Shown here piece by piece: positions 52,567 to 61,680 of a DNA stretch of 64,000 bases. This stretch comes from Sphingobacteriaceae bacterium (lineage in GTDB: Bacteria; Bacteroidota; Bacteroidia; Sphingobacteriales; Sphingobacteriaceae), in NCBI GenBank assembly GCA_014380615.1, contig JACMJM010000011.1, positions 99,946 through 163,945 of the forward strand. Reading direction: 5' to 3'. Both the position numbers and the translations under genes were made by a program. Under the pieces are notes generated by a model. The model saw nothing but the letters and a program-made list of their open reading frames with translations. It made no database searches and was not told the origin of the DNA. Position 1 is the stretch's first letter. Each line of letters starts with the position of its first letter.

Positions 52567-54351
52567 ATGCGGTTTTGGTTATTTGGTGTGTGGGTAATGT
52601 TAATGTCGTTGTTCGGGATCCAGGCATCTTGCCAGAATAAAACATCCCCGGCGGTAGAAAAAATTCGTCTTAACCAATTGGGTTTTTATCCCTTTGGGCC
52701 AAAAATAGCGATAGTTACAGCTACAAATGTTTCAGATTTCAGTATTCTTAGTGCTGATAGAAAGAAGATCTTATTTAAGGCTAAGCTGGAATCTTCTGTT
52801 AATGCCGCGCTAAATGGTAAAAAGACGTTAATCGCAGATTTTTCTGATTTCAATCAACCGGGAACTTATGTGCTAAATGTAAAGGGCTTGGGTGATTCTT
52901 TTCCCTTTTCTATCACAGAGTTAATTCATACACCACTTGCTAAAGGTGTTGTAAAAGCCTTTTATTATCAACGTGCCTCTATAGCTTTGCCAGAGAAATA
53001 TGCCGGTAAATGGCATAGAACGGCGGGGCACCCCGACGATAAAGTGATCATTCACTCTTCAGCCACAAGTGCTAACCGCCCCGTGGGAACACTCATTTCC
53101 GCATCGAAAGGCTGGTACGATGCCGGCGACTACAATAAGTATATCGTTAACTCCGGGATTACTACGGGAACTATGCTTTCGCTTTGTGAGGACTTTCCGG
53201 CTTATGTTAATTCTTTAAACTTAAACATCCCCGAGAGTACCAATAATATACCCGATTTGCTCGATGAGATTATCTGGAATCTCCGCTGGATGCTCAATAT
53301 GCAGGATCCCGAAGATGGCGGGGTTTACAATAAACTAACCAACGCTGCATTCGACGGAATGGTAATGCCCGAAGTAACTAAGGCCCCCCGCTATGTGGTT
53401 CAGAAAAGTACAGCGGCAACATTAGATTTTGCTGCCGTTACAGCACAGGCAAGCAGAATATTAAAGAAATACCAAAAAGATCTTCCCGGATTGTCCGACA
53501 GCTGTTTGGCCGCATCGGTTAAAGCATGGAATTGGGCTCAAAAGAATCCGGCGATAGTTTATCAGCAAAATGTGATGAACCAAAACAATAAGCCGGCGAT
53601 AGTAACAGGCGGCTATGGCGACAGATCTTTTGCCGATGAATTTATCTGGGCTGCTTCCGAATTGTATATAACTACAGGCAATGAAAGTTATTATAAATCT
53701 GTTAACATGTTTCCTGATGAACGGATGCCTCTGCCATCATGGGGAAATGTAAGGCTATTAGGCTATTACACTTTAGCCCGAAATGAAAAGGTACTTACCG
53801 GAGTAGCGAAAAAGGATCTCGATATGCTCAAGGGCCGCATAATTTCCATGTCGGATGATCTGATAAATAACGTTCAACGTCAGGCATATAAAACAGTGAT
53901 GGGTAAAAGCCAGAGAGATTTTGGATGGGGGAGCAATTCGGGTGCGGCAAATCAGGGAATCGCTTTAATTCAGGCCTATCGTTTGTCGGGCGAAAAAAAA
54001 TATATCGACTTCGCATTGTCTAATCTCGATTATCTGCTTGGCCGTAACGCCGCGGGATATTCTTATGTTACCGGTTTTGGTTCTAAAACTCCGATGTTTC
54101 CGCACCATAGGCCCTCTGCGGCTGATAGGATAAAGGATCCGGTTCCGGGATTACTTGTGGGCGGGCCAAATCCGGGTAAGCAGGATGGGGTGGAATTGCC
54201 AAGTTTGGTGCCTGATGAAGCGTATGTTGACGACGAAAAATCTTATGCGGCTAACGAAATTGCCATAAACTGGAATGCCCCCTTGGTTTATCTATGCAAT
54301 GCTATAGAAGCATTACAGCATGAAATCGGATATTCAAAAAAGAAAAATTGA
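52567..54351 (+). CDS. GH9 endo-beta-1,4-glucanase
   Basis: Hydrolyses beta-1,4-glucan or the xyloglucan backbone by inversion. The 594-residue protein has an N-terminal export signal, an Ig-like CelD_N domain (about 35-115; KIRLNQLGFYPFGPKIAIV) and an (alpha/alpha)6 barrel. Catalytic residues are visible: D185/D188 (GWYDAGDYNKY) and E564 (AANEIAINWNAPL). The C-terminal conserved blocks (LLGRNAAGYSYVTGFG, HHRPSAAD) are present. The Cys at 22 in IQASC is not a clean lipobox. It overlaps the next ATG by one base (TGATG). Confidence 0.92.
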   Translation: MRFWLFGVWVMLMSLFGIQASCQNKTSPAVEKIRLNQLGFYPFGPKIAIVTATNVSDFSILSADRKKILFKAKLESSVNAALNGKKTLIADFSDFNQPGTYVLNVKGLGDSFPFSITELIHTPLAKGVVKAFYYQRASIALPEKYAGKWHRTAGHPDDKVIIHSSATSANRPVGTLISASKGWYDAGDYNKYIVNSGITTGTMLSLCEDFPAYVNSLNLNIPESTNNIPDLLDEIIWNLRWMLNMQDPEDGGVYNKLTNAAFDGMVMPEVTKAPRYVVQKSTAATLDFAAVTAQASRILKKYQKDLPGLSDSCLAASVKAWNWAQKNPAIVYQQNVMNQNNKPAIVTGGYGDRSFADEFIWAASELYITTGNESYYKSVNMFPDERMPLPSWGNVRLLGYYTLARNEKVLTGVAKKDLDMLKGRIISMSDDLINNVQRQAYKTVMGKSQRDFGWGSNSGAANQGIALIQAYRLSGEKKYIDFALSNLDYLLGRNAAGYSYVTGFGSKTPMFPHHRPSAADRIKDPVPGLLVGGPNPGKQDGVELPSLVPDEAYVDDEKSYAANEIAINWNAPLVYLCNAIEALQHEIGYSKKKN

Positions 54352-57119
54352 TGAACCGGTATTCTGTTTTTGGCTTTTTTTTAATTATTCTTTTTCTCGG
54401 CGTTTTGCAGAAGGGTTTCGCGCAAAGCACTCAATACCAATATCTTTCCGGTACGGATAAAGATCATACCATTACTTGGGATTTCTATATTAACACAGGA
54501 ATGAAAAGCGGCTCCTGGAATAAAATTCAGGTTCCTTCGAATTGGGAGCAGCAAGGTTTTGGCACTTACAATTATTTTACAGACACCAATAATCCCGAAG
54601 AACAGGGGCAGTATAAATACCGGTTTACAATGCCTTCTAAAGATACGGGGAAAACGATTTTTATTGTTTTTGAAGCTTCTATGACGGATACCGAGGTTAA
54701 AATAAATGGCAAATCTGCCGGGCCCGTGCATCAGGGAGGTTTTTACCGCTTTAAATATAACATTACTAAGCTGCTAAATTTCGGCGGAGAGAACCTTTTG
54801 GAGGTAACGGTAAATAAGAGGTCTGCGAACACTTCGGTAAACCAGGCCGAAAGAAAAGCCGATTTTTGGTTGTTCGGGGGAATATTCAGACCCGTATATC
54901 TCGAAAAAACACCCTCAACGTATATCGACCGGATAGCTATTGATGCTAAAGCAGATGGATCGCTAAGTGTAAACGTATTCGCGGCTAATTTGAGCGACAG
55001 AAACATTATAAAGCTTCAAGTTCAGAAGCTTTCCGGAGAAGCTATAGGTATTCCTGTGTATGTAAATGCAAAATCGGGCCTTGAAAAGTACACGCTTCGT
55101 CAGTTAGTTAAAGGAATTGTATCCTGGAATCCTGAAGCACCAAAGCTTTATAATCTGATCGTTTCAATAACTGATAGTAAGGGCGTTGTTCATCAGACAA
55201 AGCAAAGATTTGGTTTTCGAACTGTGGAAATGAGGCCGCAGGATGGCTTTTATGTGAATAATAAGCGTGTGATTTTTAAGGGCGTAAACCGGCACTCTCA
55301 CTGGCCGGAATCTGGCCGGGCCACGAGTAAAGAACTCAGCCTGATGGATGTAAAGTTGATTAAGGAGATGAATATGAACGCAGTGCGAATGTCGCATTAT
55401 CCTCCCGATCAGCACTTTTTGGACGTTTGCGATTCTTTGGGCCTCTTTGTAATCGACGAACTTACCGGATGGCAAGCTAAGTACGATACTATCGTTGGAA
55501 AGAAACTTGTAAAAGAACTTGTAGAGCGGGATGTGAATCATCCCTCGGTTGTTCTTTGGGCCAATGGAAATGAAGGGGGCTGGAATACCGCCCTCGATAC
55601 CGAATTCGATTTATATGACCCGCAAAAACGTTTTGTTTTTCACCCCTGGGAAAAGTTTAACGGAACGGATACCAAACACTATCCGGATTATAATTATGTG
55701 GTAAACTCTGTGCTTTACGGAAAGGAGATTTTTTTTCCAACCGAGTTTATGCACGGTTTGCAGGATGGAGGCCACGCTGCCGGACTGAGCGATTTCTGGA
55801 GCTTAATGTTGAAGCACCCTTATACAGCCGGCGGCTTTTTATGGGCTTTTCATGATGAGGGTGCCGCCAGAACCGACAAAGACGGCAAAATTGATATAGC
55901 CGGTAATTCAGCTCCCGACGGTATTCTTGGCCCGCATCGCGAAAAAGAGGCTAGTTTTTTTGCCATCAGGGAAATATGGTCGCCCATTAGTATTTCACAA
56001 AAAAGCATCCCCGAAAAGTTTAACGGCAAGTTGGATATAGAGAACCATTACACCTACACTAATTTAAGTACCTGTACTTTTCAATGGAAATTGGTTTCCC
56101 TGCCTTTTCCGGGAACAACAGCTACCTTGCGAACAACAGCCGCAGGGAAAGTAAATGCCATCTCTTTGCCCCCTGGTTCCAAAGGTACCCTGTCTTTAAA
56201 TTTGCCTGTAAATTGGTACACCAACGATGTGTTGTATTTAACCGCATTCGGCCCTGATAACCGGGAAGTGTATACCTGGAGCTGGCCTGTAAAATCACCG
56301 GAATCTCTTTTAGAGAAAATTCCTGTTGATAAAGCTTCATCAAAAGCAGGCGTTTCAGAACAAGACTCAAGTCTGGTAATTACATCAAACGGAACACAGT
56401 ATCACTTTGCCAGAAATACAGGTTATCTTCAAAAAGTAATCACACCCAAATCAGAGGTTTCATTATCCGGGGGGGCTGTGTTGGCGGGTGTTAAACATAC
56501 CTTGCAAAGCTTAAAACATTATTCACGAGGGGAGGAATATATAGTTGAACCGGTTTATAAAGGCCCTTCTAAGTTTATAGTGAAATGGGTATTCAAGCTT
56601 GGAAAGCCTGTGGAACTGGAATATCAATATACAATGCCCGGCGAATCCGATTTTACCGGCATCAGCTTTAATTATCCCGAAAGCCTGATAATCGGAATGA
56701 AGTGGCAGGGGCGGGGGCCTTACCGGGTTTGGAAGAATAGGCTCGAAGGACAGCAGTTTGGCGTATGGCATAAATACTACAATAACACCATAACCGGAGA
56801 AAGCTGGGATTACCCAGAATTTAAGGGTTATCATGCCGACGTGTATTGGGTAACCATAGAAAATAAGCAGGCGCATTTTACGGTTTATACAAGTCGGCAA
56901 AATATGTTTTTCCAAATGCTCCGGCCCCTCAAAGCTGCTGGTGCCTCCAACAATAACACTGCGCCCCCTTTCCCCGAAGGTAATATTGGTTTTCTGCATG
57001 CTATTAGCCCCATCGGAACCAAATTTCAGGCAGCGGATAGAATGGGGCCTCAAAGTCAAAAAAACATACAATTAAATTATACCCCCATAAGCGGAAGCCT
57101 TTGGTTTGATTTTAAATAA
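54351..57119 (+). CDS. GH2 beta-galactosidase-type glycosidase
   Basis: A second, divergent family 2 enzyme of 922 residues. It starts with a signal peptide (ends near KGFAQ), then a jelly-roll domain (WNKIQVPSNWEQQGFGTYNY), an Ig-like domain and the barrel with acid/base E408 (WANGNEGGWNT) and nucleophile E465 (FPTEFMHG). A long C-terminal region (about 600-920) contains a beta-sandwich (GMKWQGRGPYRVWKNRLEGQ) resembling the beta-galactosidase small-chain domain. It may take the second side-chain beta-linkage or different substitution pattern than the first GH2. The TTG at 54348 was not used. Confidence 0.88.
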   Translation: MNRYSVFGFFLIILFLGVLQKGFAQSTQYQYLSGTDKDHTITWDFYINTGMKSGSWNKIQVPSNWEQQGFGTYNYFTDTNNPEEQGQYKYRFTMPSKDTGKTIFIVFEASMTDTEVKINGKSAGPVHQGGFYRFKYNITKLLNFGGENLLEVTVNKRSANTSVNQAERKADFWLFGGIFRPVYLEKTPSTYIDRIAIDAKADGSLSVNVFAANLSDRNIIKLQVQKLSGEAIGIPVYVNAKSGLEKYTLRQLVKGIVSWNPEAPKLYNLIVSITDSKGVVHQTKQRFGFRTVEMRPQDGFYVNNKRVIFKGVNRHSHWPESGRATSKELSLMDVKLIKEMNMNAVRMSHYPPDQHFLDVCDSLGLFVIDELTGWQAKYDTIVGKKLVKELVERDVNHPSVVLWANGNEGGWNTALDTEFDLYDPQKRFVFHPWEKFNGTDTKHYPDYNYVVNSVLYGKEIFFPTEFMHGLQDGGHAAGLSDFWSLMLKHPYTAGGFLWAFHDEGAARTDKDGKIDIAGNSAPDGILGPHREKEASFFAIREIWSPISISQKSIPEKFNGKLDIENHYTYTNLSTCTFQWKLVSLPFPGTTATLRTTAAGKVNAISLPPGSKGTLSLNLPVNWYTNDVLYLTAFGPDNREVYTWSWPVKSPESLLEKIPVDKASSKAGVSEQDSSLVITSNGTQYHFARNTGYLQKVITPKSEVSLSGGAVLAGVKHTLQSLKHYSRGEEYIVEPVYKGPSKFIVKWVFKLGKPVELEYQYTMPGESDFTGISFNYPESLIIGMKWQGRGPYRVWKNRLEGQQFGVWHKYYNNTITGESWDYPEFKGYHADVYWVTIENKQAHFTVYTSRQNMFFQMLRPLKAAGASNNNTAPPFPEGNIGFLHAISPIGTKFQAADRMGPQSQKNIQLNYTPISGSLWFDFK

Positions 57120-57135
57120 ACTCAATTATACAGAT

Positions 57136-59517
57136 ATGAAACATTTAGTATATCACAAGTTTCTACTGCCGGTTTTACTATTGCTGATTGGCTTTAAAGC
57201 TTCTGCGCAGCTTCAGGATATGAATCTGCTCAATGTCCCTGTTGACATCAGTGCCGATTTTAGAAGTTTTACCAATACATATTACCTGGCAGACAGCCTT
57301 GCCAAATTTAATGCCGCCACCGCCAGTGGCGAAATAATGTATAGGCGGCATAATTTCGCTACCCGGCATGCTTTTGACAATATGCTCGGGGTACTGCAAC
57401 GTGTTCCGGCTAATGAGTTCCCGAGTACCGAATATGCGGTATCGCCTTCCCTGCCATTTTCAATCGAATTTGTATCGCCAAGAACAGTGAGAATAAGAGC
57501 CACCTCGGGCCTGCAGGTAAAACCGGAACAGGAGTCGTTAATGCTCGTAAACGGCAAAGCACCGGTTGATAAATCATGGAAATACTCTAAAATTTCAGGC
57601 GGACACCGTTATACCAGCGCATATGGTTCTGTAACTGTTACCGAACATCCATGGCATATAGAATTACGCGATGCCACTGGCCGTTTACTTACTAAAACGG
57701 TACACAGTCGCGATAATGCTGACTCAACCTATACACCGGTTGTTCCTTTTTCTTATGTAAGACGGGCATCCGATTATTCCCGAAGCATGTCTGCCGCATT
57801 TTCTTTGTCGCCAAATGAAAAGATTTTCGGTTGTGGAGAATCATTCACAGGATTTGATAAACGCGGCCAGAAAGTTGTTTTATGGGCAGATGACGCGAAT
57901 GGTGTACAAAACGAAACCATGTATAAGCCCATTCCGTTTTTTATGAGCAGCAGAGGATATGGAATGTTTATGCATACCACCACACCGATAACCTGCGACT
58001 TTGGAAAATACTTTAGCGGTATTAATTCATTGATGATAGGTGATGATGAACTTGATTTATTCGTATTCCTCGGAGATCCTAAAGAAGTTTTAAACGAGTA
58101 TACCGATCTTACAGGAAAGTCTCCCATGCCTCCGCTGTGGTCATTCGGTTTCTGGATGAGCCGGATTACTTATTTTTCTGAGAAAGACGGCCGTGATGTT
58201 GCCGCTAAGCTTCGCCAGCACACTATTCCCGCCGATGTGATTCATTATGATACGGGTTGGTTTACTACAGATTGGAGAACAGATTACAAATTTGCTCCCG
58301 ACCGTTTTAAGGATCCGGCTAAGCTGCTTTCGGATCTTAAGAAAGACGGGTTCCATGTTTCTCTATGGCAATTACCCTATTTTACTCCTAAAAATGTGCT
58401 GTTTAAAGAGCTGGTTCAGCAAAATCTTGTGGTTAAAGATGCTAAAGGGAATCTTCCTTATGAAGATGCGGTGTTGGATTTCTCTAATCCCAATGCCATA
58501 AAATGGTATCAGGATAAAATCGCCGGATTATTAAAGCTGGGAGTAGGGGCCATAAAGGTTGATTTTGGTGAAGCCGCACCTGCTAACGGCATCTATCACT
58601 CGGGCCGCACAGGTTTTTATGAACATAATTTATACCCGTTAAGATATAATAAGGCAGTTGCTGAGATAACTAAGCAGGTTACTGGCGAAAATATTATCTG
58701 GGCCAGAAGTACCTGGGCCGGAAGTCAGCGTTATCCTCTCCATTGGGGTGGCGATGCCGAAAATACGAATACCGGGATGGCTGCTGAATTACGTGCCGGA
58801 TTATCTTTCGGACTATCAGGATTTGCCTTCTGGAGTCATGACATTGGCGGGTTTGTTCAAAAAACTCCCGAAGAACTTTATGGAAGATGGGCCGCATTCG
58901 GATTCATGTCTTCACATACACGCAGTCATGGTGCGCCACCGAAAGAGCCATGGGAGTACAGCCCGGATTTTTTAAAGATTTTCAGAGCCAGCGATGAAAT
59001 GCGTTACAAACTAATGCCTTACATCTATGCCCAGGCCAAAGATTGCTCCGAGCGTGGTTTACCGATGCTTCGTGCTTTGTTTGTTGAATATCCGAACGAT
59101 CCGGGAGCCTGGTTAATCGACGATCAGTATTTATTCGGTTCAGATATGCTGGTGGCTCCACTACTGGAAAATGTTCAGGAGCGTGATGTTTATCTTCCTC
59201 AGGGACAATGGATAGATTATCAAACCGGACAAGCATATAACGGCGGATGGCATAAAATCAGGCCGGGGCAAGTAAGAGCGGTGATATTGGTAAAAAGCGG
59301 TGCGGTAATTCCGCATATAAAACTTGCGCAGTCTACCATGCAAATGGATTGGTCTACTATTGAGCTGGTTTCATATTCTGCCAAGGGCGGATCGGCGGAA
59401 GGCCTTGTTTGTTTACCATCCGATAATATTCTTAAAAAAGTATCAGTATCAGCGAATGCGTTGAAGGCAGATCCTTTTTCGGGAAAGGTAAAATGGCAAA
59501 TACGCTCATTCAAATAA
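57136..59517 (+). CDS. GH31 alpha-xylosidase, YicI-like
   Basis: The 793-residue secreted protein (signal ends near KASAQ) follows the YicI subtype: WSFGFWMSRITYFSEKD, GWFTTDWRTDYKF, nucleophile D476 (IKVDFGEAAP) and acid/base D540 (HWGGDAENTNTGMAAEL), then SGFAFWSHDIGGF. YicI-type enzymes release alpha-xylose from isoprimeverose and xyloglucan oligosaccharides. It has no PA14 domain, in contrast to the GH31 at 39.8 kb, so the two probably handle different oligosaccharide lengths. ATG 57136 is used, since the longer TTG start lies within the previous gene. Confidence 0.92.
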   Translation: MKHLVYHKFLLPVLLLLIGFKASAQLQDMNLLNVPVDISADFRSFTNTYYLADSLAKFNAATASGEIMYRRHNFATRHAFDNMLGVLQRVPANEFPSTEYAVSPSLPFSIEFVSPRTVRIRATSGLQVKPEQESLMLVNGKAPVDKSWKYSKISGGHRYTSAYGSVTVTEHPWHIELRDATGRLLTKTVHSRDNADSTYTPVVPFSYVRRASDYSRSMSAAFSLSPNEKIFGCGESFTGFDKRGQKVVLWADDANGVQNETMYKPIPFFMSSRGYGMFMHTTTPITCDFGKYFSGINSLMIGDDELDLFVFLGDPKEVLNEYTDLTGKSPMPPLWSFGFWMSRITYFSEKDGRDVAAKLRQHTIPADVIHYDTGWFTTDWRTDYKFAPDRFKDPAKLLSDLKKDGFHVSLWQLPYFTPKNVLFKELVQQNLVVKDAKGNLPYEDAVLDFSNPNAIKWYQDKIAGLLKLGVGAIKVDFGEAAPANGIYHSGRTGFYEHNLYPLRYNKAVAEITKQVTGENIIWARSTWAGSQRYPLHWGGDAENTNTGMAAELRAGLSFGLSGFAFWSHDIGGFVQKTPEELYGRWAAFGFMSSHTRSHGAPPKEPWEYSPDFLKIFRASDEMRYKLMPYIYAQAKDCSERGLPMLRALFVEYPNDPGAWLIDDQYLFGSDMLVAPLLENVQERDVYLPQGQWIDYQTGQAYNGGWHKIRPGQVRAVILVKSGAVIPHIKLAQSTMQMDWSTIELVSYSAKGGSAEGLVCLPSDNILKKVSVSANALKADPFSGKVKWQIRSFK

Positions 59518-59520
59518 GCA

Positions 59521-61674
59521 ATGGTAAAACAGGCTGCTATATTATCGCTATCTTTTCTGTTCGCCGGAATGGCGCAGAGTTTCGGGCAAAATACCTACCC
59601 TTTTCAAAACCATGCGCTGCCAGTTGAGACGCGGGTTGATAATATTATCTCGCTCCTTAGCTTAGACGAAAAAATAAAATGTTTAGGCACTAACCCTACT
59701 GTTGAGCGGCTTGGCATAAAAGGTACAGGGCATGTAGAAGGGTTGCATGGGCTGGCTTTAGGCATCCCCGGTGATTGGGGGCGTAGAACCCCTGTACCAA
59801 CCACTACATTCCCTCAGGCCATAGGCATGGCCCAAACCTGGGACCCCGAGCTTTTACGCCAGGCGGCTGATGTGGAAGCTACCGAAGCACGGTATTATTT
59901 TCAAAACGAAAAATATAAAAAGGGCGGGCTGGTAATGCGTGCGCCGAACGCCGATTTGGGGCGCGACCCCCGTTGGGGACGCACCGAAGAGTGTTATGGC
60001 GAAGACGCGTTCTTTAACGGTACCATGGCCGTAGCATACATTAAAGGGCTTCAGGGTAATCACCCTACATATTGGAAATCGGCCGCTTTAATGAAACACT
60101 TTCTGGCTAATAGCAATGAAAAGGGCAGAGACAGCAGTTCTTCCGACTTTGATGAACGCCTGTTTAGGGAATATTATTCCGTGCCGTTTCGAATGGGAGT
60201 TTTGGAAGGTGGCTCGAGAGCATATATGGCCGCTTATAATCGTGTAAACGGTATTCCTCAAACGGTACACCCCATGTTGAAGAACATTACGGTTAACGAA
60301 TGGGGCCAAAACGGTATAATTTGTACCGATGGTGGAGCTTACCGCATGCTTGTGAACGCTCATAAATATTATCCCGGGCTGGATGAAGCCGCCGCCGCAT
60401 GTGTTAAGGCAGGCATTAACCAGTTTTTAGATACTTATCAGGAAGGCGTTAAAGGGGCTCTCGCAAAAGGCTTGTTAAAAGAATCAGATCTTGATATTGT
60501 ATTAAAAGGTGTTTTCAGAGTGATGATTAAGCTTGGTCAACTGGATCCGCCCGAGTTGGTGCCTTATTCCTCAATTAAAGATGGCAGCCAACCCTGGACT
60601 TATCCGCAACATCAAAAGTTGGTAAAACTGTTAACCCAAAAGTCGGTGGTGTTGCTAAAGAACACTAAAGCACTGCTTCCGTTAAATATAAACACGGTTA
60701 AATCTATCGCGATACTGGGGCCGCGTTCAAAAGAAGTTTATGAAGACTGGTATAGCGGTACCCCAGGATACAGCGTAGGGCCGCTGGAAGGTATCCGAAA
60801 CAAGGTATCTCCCTCAACAATAATCAGTCACACAACAAATGATAATCTAGCGGTAAGCATGGCTAAGTCTGCTGAGGTGGCTATAGTATTTATCGGTAAT
60901 CACCCCACAGGAAATGACGGATGGGCAAAAGTGTCGCATCCAAGTGAAGGGAAAGAAGCCGTAGACCGGGAGGAAATAAATCTCGAACCTTCGCAGGAAG
61001 AGCTTCTGAAAAGAGTTTACGCCGTTAATCCCAATACCATTGTAGTTTTGGTGAGCAGTTTTCCGTATGCTATTAACTGGGCTCAGGAAAACGTTCCGGC
61101 AATATTGCATGTTACTCATAATAGTCAGGAATTAGGAAATGCTCTTGCTGATGTAATTTTCGGAGACGTTAACCCCGGAGGCCGCCTGGTACAAACCTGG
61201 CCAAAATCTTTGAAGCAGCTCCCTCCAATGATGGACTATGATATTCGGAATGGCAGAACTTATATGTATTTAAAAGAAGAACCTTTATATCCCTTCGGGT
61301 ATGGATTAAGCTATACTACATTCAGTTATAGTAACCTGAGAACTAATACAAACACTCTTAAAAGCAACGGAGAAATTTTAGTCAGTATCGAGCTGAGTAA
61401 TACCGGGGCAATTCAGGGCGATGAAGTTGTACAGTTATATGTTAAACATATTAGTTCAAAAGTTCTCCGTCCGATAAAAGAACTTAAAGCTTTTCGTAGA
61501 GTTACGCTTCAACCCAACGAAACTAAAACGGTAACCCTTCCGGTTAAAGCAGCCGATCTGGCATACTGGAATCAAAATCTGACAAAATTTACGGTTGAAA
61601 AAGATAAAATCGAAATTCAAATTGGCAGTTCTTCTTCAAATATACACGCACATAAAATCATAAATATCAATTAA
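59521..61674 (+). CDS. GH3 glycosidase (beta-xylosidase/beta-glucosidase-like)
   Basis: The 717-residue secreted protein (signal ends near SFGQ) has the GH3 barrel, the (alpha/beta)6 sandwich and a C-terminal FN3-like domain (about 610-700). The likely nucleophile is D270 in IICTDGGAYRM, where most beta-glucosidases have SDW, so it belongs to the other GH3 branch that includes beta-xylosidases. LMKHFLANSNEKGRD and DPRWGRTEECYGED are conserved barrel motifs. Gap to the next GH3 is six bases. Its substrate in the locus is uncertain. Confidence 0.9.
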   Translation: MVKQAAILSLSFLFAGMAQSFGQNTYPFQNHALPVETRVDNIISLLSLDEKIKCLGTNPTVERLGIKGTGHVEGLHGLALGIPGDWGRRTPVPTTTFPQAIGMAQTWDPELLRQAADVEATEARYYFQNEKYKKGGLVMRAPNADLGRDPRWGRTEECYGEDAFFNGTMAVAYIKGLQGNHPTYWKSAALMKHFLANSNEKGRDSSSSDFDERLFREYYSVPFRMGVLEGGSRAYMAAYNRVNGIPQTVHPMLKNITVNEWGQNGIICTDGGAYRMLVNAHKYYPGLDEAAAACVKAGINQFLDTYQEGVKGALAKGLLKESDLDIVLKGVFRVMIKLGQLDPPELVPYSSIKDGSQPWTYPQHQKLVKLLTQKSVVLLKNTKALLPLNINTVKSIAILGPRSKEVYEDWYSGTPGYSVGPLEGIRNKVSPSTIISHTTNDNLAVSMAKSAEVAIVFIGNHPTGNDGWAKVSHPSEGKEAVDREEINLEPSQEELLKRVYAVNPNTIVVLVSSFPYAINWAQENVPAILHVTHNSQELGNALADVIFGDVNPGGRLVQTWPKSLKQLPPMMDYDIRNGRTYMYLKEEPLYPFGYGLSYTTFSYSNLRTNTNTLKSNGEILVSIELSNTGAIQGDEVVQLYVKHISSKVLRPIKELKAFRRVTLQPNETKTVTLPVKAADLAYWNQNLTKFTVEKDKIEIQIGSSSSNIHAHKIININ

Positions 61675-61680
61675 AAAGTA

